In this document: piece after piece, positions 27,199 through 36,044 of the stretch
How positions within the stretch are numbered: position 1 is the stretch's first letter
How the letters are laid out: each line of letters starts with the position of its first letter
Origin: Micavibrio sp. TMED2
GTDB taxonomy: Bacteria > Pseudomonadota > Alphaproteobacteria > TMED2
DNA length: 64,000 nucleotides
Reading direction: 5' to 3'
Assembly (NCBI GenBank): GCA_002168225.1
Contig: NHBH01000009.1
Span: 567,609 to 631,608 of the forward strand
Made by a program: the position numbers and the translations under genes
Notes under the pieces: model-generated
What the model was told of the DNA's origin: nothing
The model's database searches: none
The model's input: the letters and a program-made list of their open reading frames with translations, nothing else

Positions 27199-28329
27199 AT
27201 GAGTGAAGCAGCAGATATCCGTCGTGGTCTGGAAGGCGTTGTCGCCGATGAAACAGCCATTTCCAAGGTTATGGCCGACACCAATTCCCTGACCTATCGC
27301 GGTTATGCGGTGCAGGATTTATGCGCCCACTCGAATTTCGAGGAAACCGCCTATCTGTTGCTCAATGGCGAGTTGCCGAACGAGGCGCAACTGGAAGAGT
27401 TCCGCAAGGTTGAGCGCAACAACCGCGAAATCTCTGAAGACCTGATTGCCGTTATTGCCCGGTTTCCGAAGGATGCGCATCCGATGGATACCGTCCGTAC
27501 CGGTGTCAGCTTCCTCGGGATGGAGGACAAGGATTGCTGGAACCATGATCCGGCAGCCCTGCTGGATAAATCGATCAAGCTGATGGCGCGTATCCCGACG
27601 ATCATCGCCACCGACTATCGCTTCCGCAAGGGGCTGGAGCGAGTGGAGCCGCGTGCCGATCTCGGCTTTGCCGAAAACTTCTTCCATATGTGTTTTGGCA
27701 AGGTACCGGATCAGGCGACCCTGAAGTGCTTTGATATCTCCATGATCCTTTATGCCGAGCATAGCTTCAACGCCTCCACCTTCACCGCCCGGACCATCAT
27801 TTCATCGCTGTCTGAGATTTATGCGGCGATTACCGGGGCCATCGGTTCATTGAAGGGGCCGCTGCATGGCGGTGCGAATGAGGCCGTTATGCACATGCTG
27901 CTCGAAGTCGGTGAGCCGGATAATGCGGAAGCCTGGATGCGTGATGCGCTGGCCAACAAGAAAAAGGTCATGGGCTTCGGCCACCGGGTCTACAAGAACG
28001 GCGACAGTCGTGTGCCCACCATGCACAACGCCTTTGTCGAAATGGCCAAGCACAAGCGCGAGCTGAAATGGGTCGAGATCGAGGCGATCCTGTCCCGGAT
28101 CATGATCGAGGAGAAGGGCATCCACCCGAACCTCGATTACCCTGCGGGTCCATCCTATTATCTGATGGGCTTCGATATCGACATGTTCACGCCGATCTTC
28201 GTCATGAGCCGGATAACCGGCTGGACCGCGCATGTGATGGAGCAGCTTGCAAGCAACCGCCTCGTACGTCCGCTGTCCGCCTATAACGGCGTGCCACAGC
28301 GTGCGGTGAAGCCGATTGCCGAGCGTTAA
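27199..28329 (+). CDS. prpC: 2-methylcitrate synthase / citrate synthase family
   Basis: PrpC condenses propionyl-CoA with oxaloacetate. The 376-residue length and GLEGVVADETAISKV opening fit the short PrpC group. Active-site residues are His223 (GPLHGGANE), His262 (GFGHRVYK) and Asp313 (LDYPAGPSYY), plus RPLSAYNG near the C-terminus. AAGGAGAG precedes ATG 27199. A citrate synthase function cannot be excluded by sequence, but position beside prpD and prpB supports the methylcitrate role. Its TAA overlaps the stop of the convergent membrane gene inside a shared TTAA. Confidence 0.93.
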   Translation: MSEAADIRRGLEGVVADETAISKVMADTNSLTYRGYAVQDLCAHSNFEETAYLLLNGELPNEAQLEEFRKVERNNREISEDLIAVIARFPKDAHPMDTVRTGVSFLGMEDKDCWNHDPAALLDKSIKLMARIPTIIATDYRFRKGLERVEPRADLGFAENFFHMCFGKVPDQATLKCFDISMILYAEHSFNASTFTARTIISSLSEIYAAITGAIGSLKGPLHGGANEAVMHMLLEVGEPDNAEAWMRDALANKKKVMGFGHRVYKNGDSRVPTMHNAFVEMAKHKRELKWVEIEAILSRIMIEEKGIHPNLDYPAGPSYYLMGFDIDMFTPIFVMSRITGWTAHVMEQLASNRLVRPLSAYNGVPQRAVKPIAER

Positions 28330-30059
28330 GGCGCGGCTGTTTCTGCTATTTCGGTCGTTTCTGCAGTCTGCTTTCTGAATGCCGGTATCAACATGGCGAG
28401 CCAGCAGGCGGCCAGTGCCGGTACCAGCACAATACCGGGTGAGAAGTAGAGCGGGTTGATCGCCGGTTGTGCGGTCACATGCACATAGGCGAGCAGCACG
28501 ATGCGCGCATCAATCGCCCCGCCGATGGCAAGGGTGAGGGCCACCAGCCGCCAGTTGAGTCTACGGATGCGCTCCCGCTTCAGCAGGACAAACAGCGTGC
28601 CGAGCACGGCGACGATCAGGGCCAGCCCGGTAACCACGCGTTGGGCATTGGTCAGCCAGCGGGCGATGGTGATGCGCAGGTTGTTGAACTCGTCGCTGCG
28701 TGGGCGTTTTGCCTCGGCATTGTTCGGGTTGCTCCATGGCTGGATTGCATGGCCGGTCATATCGGCAAACAGCGAGCGGTTGTTCGGATGACCGCTGGCG
28801 GGCAGGGAGCCGAAACGGCTGTCGCGCTGTTTCAGGGTCAGGACGGTACCTTCCCATATTGCGGTCATCAACGGACCGAGCAGTTCCGATTTGAACTTCG
28901 GGGTCATGGAGTTTTGCTGCGCGCCGCATTCAAGCGTGCCATCGGCGCAGGCGGCATTGATCTCGGCTGCCAGACGCTCGAAATACAGGCTTGCCTCGGT
29001 GGCACTGCTGTAGTGACCGGCATCGGCGGCTGCATCACGGATTGCCCATTGGAACCAGCCGCTGAGGATTTCCTCACAGCCCTCAACCGGGCGGGCATCG
29101 CAGCCGACCTGCCCCCAGAACTCACCGACCTTACCCGACATATGCGGGGCCATTTCGGCGGCTGCCGGACTGGCATTGTAGATCAGCTCAAGCTTTGATC
29201 GGCTGGCCGGCACCAGCGGTTTTGGCTCGGGATCGCTGACCCGGACAATCGCGCCATAGGCTGCGGCGAAGTCGCGGGTCTGGAAATCATTGATGCGGAA
29301 GCTGTCATAGACCCGCCAGTTCAGGGCGCCGATACTGGCAACGCCAATCACCGCAACGATCACAAAGACGCCCGCCTGTGCTGCCTGTCGCCTTGCCTGA
29401 GCCAGCAGGACAGGTTTGGTGCGGCCTTGCTCGACCCAGCCGATGACAACGCCTGCAATCATCAGCAAGAGCAGGGATGGGATCAGCCAGATACCTTCCT
29501 CACGGGTGACCCAGAAGCTCGCGAATAACAGGCCGAACAAGGCCAGTACCAGCCAATTTCGCCAGCCCTTGCGGGCTGTGGTCAGGAAGCAATGGGCGCC
29601 GAGGGCGAGGATGGCGAGGGTCTGGGGCATATAGATGCCCTCGCGGATTACCCGTTGCAGTTCCGGGTGCCAAAGCACCGGACAGAAGGCGATAAGGGCA
29701 AAGCTGCCCAGCATGGTCACCCGGCACCCGGCCCGATGGCCGACATAGGCGGCGAGGCCGAAACCGGCTGCCAGATAAGCAATATGCTCGGCCAGCTTCA
29801 GCGGGATGCTGACAAGGAAGGCCAGCGCGATGAAGATCGAATAGAACGGCGGCTTTGCATGGGTCAGCCGGTCGTAATGGCCCAGCCAGTCGCCCTTGAG
29901 GATTGAACTGGCATGGCGCAGGAACAGCTGGTCGTCATGCCCGGCATCGGTGATGGCCCAGATCGGCGTGCCGTCGCGCAGCCACAGGCTGAGGGCCGCA
30001 ATCAGGGCGGCATAGAGCCAGAACCGGCGGTCGAGGTGACGCGTGATGTGGCAAAGCAT
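28326..30059 (-). CDS. Large multi-pass membrane protein, possibly PMT/GT39-like
   Basis: The 577-residue protein has about nine hydrophobic segments grouped at the N-terminal half and at the C-terminus, around a soluble domain of about 200 residues (roughly 255-455) with several cysteines (GCDARPVEGCEEI, ACADGTLECG). An early ITDAGHDDQLFLRHA segment with an Asp pair after the first span recalls the periplasmic acidic motif of lipid-linked sugar transferases, but the match is weak. ATG 30059 is used; a TTG at 30116 would add 19 residues. It overlaps prpC by 4 bp, tail to tail. Confidence 0.7.
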   Translation of the reverse strand: MLCHITRHLDRRFWLYAALIAALSLWLRDGTPIWAITDAGHDDQLFLRHASSILKGDWLGHYDRLTHAKPPFYSIFIALAFLVSIPLKLAEHIAYLAAGFGLAAYVGHRAGCRVTMLGSFALIAFCPVLWHPELQRVIREGIYMPQTLAILALGAHCFLTTARKGWRNWLVLALFGLLFASFWVTREEGIWLIPSLLLLMIAGVVIGWVEQGRTKPVLLAQARRQAAQAGVFVIVAVIGVASIGALNWRVYDSFRINDFQTRDFAAAYGAIVRVSDPEPKPLVPASRSKLELIYNASPAAAEMAPHMSGKVGEFWGQVGCDARPVEGCEEILSGWFQWAIRDAAADAGHYSSATEASLYFERLAAEINAACADGTLECGAQQNSMTPKFKSELLGPLMTAIWEGTVLTLKQRDSRFGSLPASGHPNNRSLFADMTGHAIQPWSNPNNAEAKRPRSDEFNNLRITIARWLTNAQRVVTGLALIVAVLGTLFVLLKRERIRRLNWRLVALTLAIGGAIDARIVLLAYVHVTAQPAINPLYFSPGIVLVPALAACWLAMLIPAFRKQTAETTEIAETAAP

Positions 30060-30184
30060 AATGGGGGTCCGGGCAGTCGACAGAGTGCTTTCTGTTAGCG
30101 ATCTGCCATCCGGCAATCAAGCATTGTCGGCTCCAATCCGATCTGCGACTTGATTTTGATGGCTGAAACAGTAATTTTCCGGCC

Positions 30185-30895
30185 ATGAGCAAACAGACCG
30201 ACCAGACTGAACAGAACAATACGGAAGCCGAGGTGGATGACCGCCCGATGCTGCGTGCGCCGGATGGTGAAACCAACGTCCTGCTGCATTCATGCTGCGC
30301 GCCCTGCGCCGTGGATGTGATGAGCGAAATCACCCGCTCCGGCATCGACTATACGGTGCTGTTCTACAACCCGAATATTCATCCGCAGAAGGAGTATGAG
30401 CTCCGCAAGGATGAGAACAAGCGCTTTGCCGACAAAATCGGCGTGCCGTTTGTCGATCTCGATTACGACACCGAAAACTGGTTCGAGCGGGTCAAGGGCA
30501 TGGAATGGGAGCCGGAGCGCGGTATCCGCTGCACCGCCTGTTTCGATATGCGCTTCGAGCGCTCGGCCCTCTGGGCGGTGGAGCACGGGTTCCGCGTCTT
30601 TACCTCATCCCTCGGCATTTCCCGCTGGAAGAACATGACCCAGATTAATGGCTGTGGCGAACGGGCGGCGGCGCGCTACGACAATCTGAAGTACTGGACC
30701 TTCAATTGGCGCAAGGGCGGTGGAGCCAACCGCATGATCGAGATGTCCAAGGACGAGCGGTTCTATCAGCAGGAATATTGCGGCTGTGTCTATTCACTGC
30801 GCGATACCAACAAGCATCGCATGGCCCAGGGCCGCGAGAAAATCAAACTCGGCGTCAAATTCTATGGTGACGACGAGGAAGCGGAAAACGCCTGA
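30185..30895 (+). CDS. queH: Epoxyqueuosine reductase QueH
   Basis: QueH (formerly DUF208) carries out the last step of queuosine synthesis in tRNA, reducing epoxyqueuosine with an iron-sulfur cluster and a second metal site. The cysteine pattern is complete: HSCCAPC with Cys37, Cys38 and Cys41, RCTACF with Cys116 and Cys119, and [10 protein letters not shown] near residue 199. [18 protein letters not shown] is also a family block. The 236 residues include a hydrophilic N-terminal extension of about 30 residues. It is apparently monocistronic. Confidence 0.93.
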   Translation: MSKQTDQTEQNNTEAEVDDRPMLRAPDGETNVLLHSCCAPCAVDVMSEITRSGIDYTVLFYNPNIHPQKEYELRKDENKRFADKIGVPFVDLDYDTENWFERVKGMEWEPERGIRCTACFDMRFERSALWAVEHGFRVFTSSLGISRWKNMTQINGCGERAAARYDNLKYWTFNWRKGGGANRMIEMSKDERFYQQEYCGCVYSLRDTNKHRMAQGREKIKLGVKFYGDDEEAENA

Positions 30896-30998
30896 TCCTG
30901 CGTAAGTGGCGGGTGGCCGACAGGCGCTTTAACCGCTTCTTTATCAAGCTCTGATTTAACAGGGGAACTGTTTCACCATCCCCTTCGAGGAGTCAGAG

Positions 30999-32678
30999 AT
31001 GCTTGGTAACTTCAGCATTAAATTTCGGCTGCTGGGCATTGTTGCGATCTTTGTGTCGGGTGTCATCGGACTTCTGGTCCTTATGATGCTGGATTACCGG
31101 CACTCTCTCTATGATCAACGCGGTGCTGAGCTCAAAAGTCTGGTCGCATCGGTCATTTCACAGGCAGAAGCCGCCGACAGGGCCGTGGCCGCGGGCAAGC
31201 TGACCCTTGATGATGCGCAGGATCAGATAAAGCGTGTGCTCAATCTGGCCCGGTATCGTGGTGGCGAATACTTCTTTGTCATTGACCATGATCACAACAT
31301 GGTGCTGCACCCGATCAAACCGGAGTTGAACGGCCGCAATCTGGCTGATCTGAAAGATGCCAATGGCGTGATGATCTTCCAGAGCATGACCAGCGTTGTT
31401 GCCAAAAGCGGCAGCGGCACGGTGTCCTATCTCTGGCCAAAGGCTGGATCAGATCAGCCGGTGGACAAGGTCTCCTATGTTCAGGATTTCAAGCCATGGG
31501 GCTGGATTATCGGCACCGGCGTTTATGTCGATGACCTGTCGGCTACTGTCTGGTCAACCTTCCTGCGCAATCTGGTGGCCTGCCTGTTGTGCCTTGCCGT
31601 GGTTGTTGCAACCGTGGTGATGGTCATCCGCTCCATCACCCGTCCGGTCAATGCTCTGTCCGAGACCATGTCAGCAGTAGCCGCCGGTGCCGATACCGGT
31701 GCGGATTTCAGTACCCGCCGTGACGAGCTTGGCGCGATGGGCGTTGCCCTCAACCAGTTCCGTAGTGTTCTGGCCGAGCGTGAAAAGCTGTCGGCGGAAA
31801 CCGAGGCGCGGCATCAGGAAGAGCGTGAGAAGCAGAACCGGATTGCCGAGCTTATTGCTGTATTCCGCGAAACCTCGGAAGACGTGCTGGGCAGCGTTAC
31901 CGAAACGGTGGTGTCATTGCGTGAGAATATGCAGTCGCTGAATGATGCAACGGATGAAACCGCGACCTGTGCCGCCAGTGCATCGGAAATTTCGGTCAAT
32001 ACTTCGTCGAATGTGCAGACCGTTGCCGCGGCGGCGGAAGAACTGACAACCTCGATCCACGATCTGAACCGGAGCGTCTCAAACACCCAGAAGACCGTGT
32101 CCGGGGCGACCCGCAAGGCACAGGATACCAGCGAGAAGGTGGTTAATCTGGCGACATTTGCCAAGCGTATCGGGGATGTCGTTAGCATGATCGCGGAAAT
32201 TGCCGAGCAGACCAACCTGCTTGCACTCAATGCCACCATCGAGGCGGCGCGTGCCGGTGAAGCCGGTCGAGGCTTTGCCATCGTGGCTTCCGAAGTCAAG
32301 TCGCTGGCCCGCCAGACTGCCGAGGCGACCGAGCAGATCAGCGAGCAGGTCACCGCGGTTCAGGAGGCAACTGCGGAAGCAGCAGAGGCCATGTCTGATA
32401 TCTCCAGCGTCATGGGACAGGTCAATGAAGAGACCGCAACCATGGCAGCGGCGATCGAGCAGCAGAGTGCGGCGACCGCCGAGATCAGCCGCAATGCGCA
32501 ACAGGCCGCTGACGGTACCGGCAAGGTTGTCAGCAACGGTCAAGTGCTCAACGATGTGGTGCTGAATAACCGCAAGACTGTTGGCAGCCTGCTGGAATCC
32601 GCCGATGACGTTGCCAGCAAGAGCAACCATCTGCGCGATGAGGTCAGCCGCTTCCTGTCTGAAGTCAGTGCCGCCTGA
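30999..32678 (+). CDS. Methyl-accepting chemotaxis protein with periplasmic Cache domain
   Basis: The 559-residue receptor has a first membrane span at about 10-30, a periplasmic single Cache domain (YRGGEYFFVIDHDHNMVLHP near 85-104 and FKPWGWIIGTGVYVDD near 164-179), a second span near 190-210, a HAMP linker, and a signalling domain. The conserved hairpin tip EQTNLLALNATIEAARAGEAGRGFAIVASEVK is split over about residues 406-437. The C-terminus has no pentapeptide tether. Cache receptors of this type often sense small organic acids. GAGGAG lies just before the ATG, and a terminator follows. Confidence 0.94.
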   Translation: MLGNFSIKFRLLGIVAIFVSGVIGLLVLMMLDYRHSLYDQRGAELKSLVASVISQAEAADRAVAAGKLTLDDAQDQIKRVLNLARYRGGEYFFVIDHDHNMVLHPIKPELNGRNLADLKDANGVMIFQSMTSVVAKSGSGTVSYLWPKAGSDQPVDKVSYVQDFKPWGWIIGTGVYVDDLSATVWSTFLRNLVACLLCLAVVVATVVMVIRSITRPVNALSETMSAVAAGADTGADFSTRRDELGAMGVALNQFRSVLAEREKLSAETEARHQEEREKQNRIAELIAVFRETSEDVLGSVTETVVSLRENMQSLNDATDETATCAASASEISVNTSSNVQTVAAAAEELTTSIHDLNRSVSNTQKTVSGATRKAQDTSEKVVNLATFAKRIGDVVSMIAEIAEQTNLLALNATIEAARAGEAGRGFAIVASEVKSLARQTAEATEQISEQVTAVQEATAEAAEAMSDISSVMGQVNEETATMAAAIEQQSAATAEISRNAQQAADGTGKVVSNGQVLNDVVLNNRKTVGSLLESADDVASKSNHLRDEVSRFLSEVSAA

Positions 32679-32703
32679 TCAAATTGTGAAATCATCATGG
32701 CAA

Positions 32704-32735
32704 GGGCGGGCATCCAGTGATGTCCGCCCTTTTTT
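32704..32735 (+). terminator. Intrinsic terminator after the chemoreceptor gene
   Basis: GGGCGGGCATC pairs with GATGTCCGCCC around a 4-nt loop (one G-T pair), followed by six T at 32730-32735. Confidence 0.9.
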
Positions 32736-32743
32736 GCCGTTGC

Positions 32744-33778
32744 CTATTCAAACATGGCGCGGACATCAACGGTCGAGCGCTCGCCGATCGCGTCAAAATT
32801 TGTCTCGATCCATGAGAGCGCCGATTTCCGGCCGAGGTCGAACAGGTGTTCGAGAAAATCAAATTCCGCATTCAGCTTGCTTGAGGCGTTGAGGTCGGCA
32901 AAGGCTTCCTCATCATAGATGCGGTGGATCAGCATCTTCTCATAATCATCGCTGCGACTCATGCGGCCCGTCTCGATCAGCCGTGCAACGAAGTCGATGG
33001 CTCGAAGTTCCCGCTGCAGGCTGGCATTGAAGGTGATCTCATTGGCCCGGTTATTGATTTCAGTGGCGGTTTTCGGGGTCTCATTTCGCTCGATCGGGTT
33101 GATCTGGACGATCAGAATGTCATTGCTCTGGCATTCGGAGAAGAAAGGCCAGAGGGACGGATTGCCCATATAGCCGCCATCCCAGTATGGCACGCCGTCG
33201 ATCTCCACCGCCTGAAACATCTGCGGCAGACAGGTTGACGCCATCACTTGATCAACATCCAGTTCCTCGCGGGTAAAGACGCGGGCGCGACCTGTATGGA
33301 CATTCGTGGCTGTAATGAACAGGTTAAAGGCCTGACATTTGCGAACCCGGTCGAAATCGATCATTCCGGCGATCAGATCGCGCAGCGGGTTGATGCCTGT
33401 TGGGTTGAAATCATAGGGGGAGGCAACCCGGCTCAGCATGTCGAAGGCAAGGAATGCCGGTGACATGTCCAGATTCCACGACCCGAACAGATAGTCGAAC
33501 GGGGTGCGCTGGATTGGGCTGAATGCCGCCTGCTCACCTACTTGTCGCCAGAAGTCTCGCAGAGCCTTGCGGGCACCATCCACGCCATCACGCTCGAAAC
33601 CGTCGGCGAGCACGACCGCATTCATGGCACCGGCGCTTGTGCCACTGATGCCCTCAATGGTGATGCGGCCATCCTCGAGGATGGCATCAAGCACGCCCCA
33701 GGTGTAGGCGCCATGGGCGCCGCCACCTTGAAGGGCGAGGTTGATCGTCTTCGCGTTGCGTCGACGTGATTTGGCCAT
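32744..33778 (-). CDS. Patatin-like phospholipase
   Basis: The 344-residue protein has all patatin motifs: the oxyanion glycine block LQGGGAHGAYTWG near 16-28, the nucleophile Ser48 in GTSAG, and the catalytic Asp200 in YWDGGYMGN, so it should be an active Ser/Asp lipid acyl hydrolase. No signal peptide is evident. Its ATG overlaps the TGA of the upstream 3-hydroxybutyrate dehydrogenase gene by 1 nt (TGATG), implying translational coupling. The pairing with a PHB-cycle enzyme suggests a possible role in storage-polyester or lipid turnover. Confidence 0.92.
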   Translation of the reverse strand: MAKSRRRNAKTINLALQGGGAHGAYTWGVLDAILEDGRITIEGISGTSAGAMNAVVLADGFERDGVDGARKALRDFWRQVGEQAAFSPIQRTPFDYLFGSWNLDMSPAFLAFDMLSRVASPYDFNPTGINPLRDLIAGMIDFDRVRKCQAFNLFITATNVHTGRARVFTREELDVDQVMASTCLPQMFQAVEIDGVPYWDGGYMGNPSLWPFFSECQSNDILIVQINPIERNETPKTATEINNRANEITFNASLQRELRAIDFVARLIETGRMSRSDDYEKMLIHRIYDEEAFADLNASSKLNAEFDFLEHLFDLGRKSALSWIETNFDAIGERSTVDVRAMFE

Positions 33779-34566
33779 CAGTACTGGGTCCAGCCACCGT
33801 CAAGGGTGAGGGCATGACCGGTCATGTTTTCAGCGGTATCAGAGCAGAGATAGATAACCGTCTCGCCGATCTGCTCGACCGTGGTGAACTTCTTGGTCGG
33901 TTGGGCGGCGAGCAGAACGTCACGTTTGACCTCTTCCTCGGTAATCCCGCGCGCTTTGGCCGTATCGGGGATTTGCGCCTCAACCAGCGGGGTGAGTACA
34001 TAGCCGGGGCAGATGGAATTGGCGGTGATGCCGTCCTGGGCCAGTTCGACCGCCATGGTGCGGGTCAGGCCGATCATGCCGTGCTTGGCGGCAACATAGG
34101 CGACCTTGAACGGTGAGGCGGTAAGGCCGTGGGCGGATACCAGATTGACGATCCGGCCCCAGCCCTGCTTCTTCATATATGGCACCGCAGCCTTAATGGT
34201 GTGGAAGCTGGAGGACAGGTTGATGCCGATGATTGCATCCCATTTGGCATCCGGGAAATCCTCGATCGGTGAGACGTGCTGGATGCCCGCATTGTTGACC
34301 AGAATGTCGACCGAACCGAGTTGCTTTTCGGTTTCCTGTACCATGTCGTGAATTTCCGCCGGGGCAAGCATATTAGCACCGTGATAGAGCACGGTAACGC
34401 CGGTTTCTTTCTCAAGGTCTGCCCGGGTTTTCTCGATCTCGTCGGCGTCGCCGAGGCCGTTCAGCATGACATTCACGCCAGCCTTGGCGAGTGACGTCGC
34501 GATGCCGAGGCCAATACCGCTGGTTGAGCCGGTGACAATGGCGTTCTTGCCGGATAATTCGGTCAT
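33778..34566 (-). CDS. bdhA: 3-hydroxybutyrate dehydrogenase (SDR family)
   Basis: The short-chain dehydrogenase interconverts 3-hydroxybutyrate and acetoacetate with NAD. The 262-residue protein has the cofactor loop TGSTSGIG at 12-19, NNAG at 91-94, and the catalytic set Ser144, Tyr157 and Lys161, with the family-specific VSAHGLTASPFKVAYVAAKHG stretch and the C-terminal GGWTQY. Start ATG 34566 has AGGAG 8-9 nt upstream; the frame is open to 34656. It forms an operon with the patatin gene. Confidence 0.93.
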   Translation of the reverse strand: MTELSGKNAIVTGSTSGIGLGIATSLAKAGVNVMLNGLGDADEIEKTRADLEKETGVTVLYHGANMLAPAEIHDMVQETEKQLGSVDILVNNAGIQHVSPIEDFPDAKWDAIIGINLSSSFHTIKAAVPYMKKQGWGRIVNLVSAHGLTASPFKVAYVAAKHGMIGLTRTMAVELAQDGITANSICPGYVLTPLVEAQIPDTAKARGITEEEVKRDVLLAAQPTKKFTTVEQIGETVIYLCSDTAENMTGHALTLDGGWTQY

Positions 34567-34638
34567 GGGAGTGCTCCTGGTATCAATTGTGTGGCCGGTC
34601 GGATGAACAGGCGGGCCAATAAGGTAAGGTAGGAAAAG

Positions 34639-34658
34639 AATTGGCCGAGAGGTCAATT
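34639..34658. repeat. Inverted repeat with GAGA loop between bdhA and the GpgS-like gene
   Basis: AATTGGCC and GGTCAATT (one G-T pair) flank a GAGA tetraloop. It lies in the 260-bp divergent gap (34567-34826) and is not followed by a T tract, so it is more likely an operator or RNA hairpin than a terminator. Just downstream is a palindromic AGCTAGCT. Nothing else is recognisable in the gap. Confidence 0.4.
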
Positions 34659-34826
34659 GCTACACTTAGCTAGCTAGTTCGGTTTCAGGCTAAATTCAAG
34701 TGATCCCCGCCGCATGGGTTGCCAAGCCGTGTGCCATCGCTACTATGCGCCTCAATCCGGTCAGGCACCAGATGGGGCCGAGCGGCTAGGGGTAAAACGA
34801 ACTTAAAAAAAATAACCGGGGCAGAT

Positions 34827-36038
34827 ATGGCTGATTTTCACCAGAACGGCATTGTGGCGACGCTGCATAAACTGGGGGACCGTTCTCTCGAGGACCTTGA
34901 GGCGGAACTGACAGGCTATGCCGAGAACAGCCCGATGGCACTTGTACTGCCCGCGCTGTACTCGGAGTTCGAGACCCCCTCGATGGCCAAAATTGTCGAG
35001 GAAATCGCCAAAATTCCTTATCTGAACGAGGTTATTCTCGGTCTCGATATGGCCGATGAAGATCAGTTCAAGCGGGTCAAGGAGATCATGAGCGTTCTGC
35101 CGATGAAGGTCCGAATTCTCTGGAATGACGGCCCGCGGATGCTTGAGATCGACCGCCAGCTCAAGGAGAGCCAGCTGGCTCCGACCGAGCGCGGCAAGGG
35201 CCGGAATGTCTGGTACTGCTTCGGCTATACGCTGGCGGAGGACAGCTCCAAGGCCATTGCCCTGCATGACTGCGACATTGTTACCTACGACCGCTGGCTG
35301 CCGGCACGGCTGTTCTATCCGATCGTGCACCCGCGTTTCGATATCAAGTTCGCCAAGGGCTTTTATGCCCGCATTCACAACAATGCCATGGCCGGACGGG
35401 TATTCCGCCTGTTCTTTGATCCGATGATCCGCTCTCTGAAGGCGACGATCGGGCCGACCGACTTCCTTAACTACCTCGGTGTGTTCCGTTATGCCCTGTC
35501 GGGCGAGTTTGCCATGCGCCGTGATGTGATCTCGGCCCTGCGCATTCCGAGCGACTGGGGGCTTGAGGTCGGTACCCTGTCCGAGATGTACCACATCCTC
35601 TCCACCAACCAGATGTGTCAGGTGGATATTTCCGACTGCTATGACCACAAGCATCAGGACCTGTCGGCCAATGACATGACGCAGGGATTGGCGCGGATGA
35701 GCTATGACATCGCCAAATCACTCTATCGCAAGCTGGCGACCCAGGGCGAGGTGATCTCCGGTCCGGTGATCCGCACGATCAAGGCAAACTACTACCGTGC
35801 CGCCCTCGATGATGTTGAGAAGTACTATTACAACGCTCGCATCAACGGCCTGAACTTCGACCGGCACAAGGAGGAAGCGGCAATCGAGGTCTTCCTCGAA
35901 AGCGTGCTCCATGCCGGTGACGATTTCCTCAATACGCCGATGGAAGCACCGTTCATGCCGAACTGGAACCGCGTCTTCAGCGCCCACCCGGAAATGCGTG
36001 AGCAACTGCGTGAGGCGGTTGAGGCGGATAACGCCTGA
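34827..36038 (+). CDS. GpgS-like glycosyltransferase (glucosyl-3-phosphoglycerate synthase family, GT81)
   Basis: The 403-residue GT-A protein matches glucosyl-3-phosphoglycerate synthases at spaced motifs: GKG at 123-125, metal-binding Asp148-Cys-Asp150, GEFA at 226-229 and GLEVG at 245-249, then DCYDHKHQDLS. Such enzymes transfer glucose from a nucleotide sugar to 3-phosphoglycerate, the first step to glucosylglycerate. ATG 34827 (MADFHQNG) is used although GGGGCAG is a weak ribosome site; the frame is open to 34719. It converges on the GH13_18 phosphorylase. No GpgP-type phosphatase is visible in the window. Confidence 0.82.
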   Translation: MADFHQNGIVATLHKLGDRSLEDLEAELTGYAENSPMALVLPALYSEFETPSMAKIVEEIAKIPYLNEVILGLDMADEDQFKRVKEIMSVLPMKVRILWNDGPRMLEIDRQLKESQLAPTERGKGRNVWYCFGYTLAEDSSKAIALHDCDIVTYDRWLPARLFYPIVHPRFDIKFAKGFYARIHNNAMAGRVFRLFFDPMIRSLKATIGPTDFLNYLGVFRYALSGEFAMRRDVISALRIPSDWGLEVGTLSEMYHILSTNQMCQVDISDCYDHKHQDLSANDMTQGLARMSYDIAKSLYRKLATQGEVISGPVIRTIKANYYRAALDDVEKYYYNARINGLNFDRHKEEAAIEVFLESVLHAGDDFLNTPMEAPFMPNWNRVFSAHPEMREQLREAVEADNA

Positions 36039-36044
36039 TCTTGA

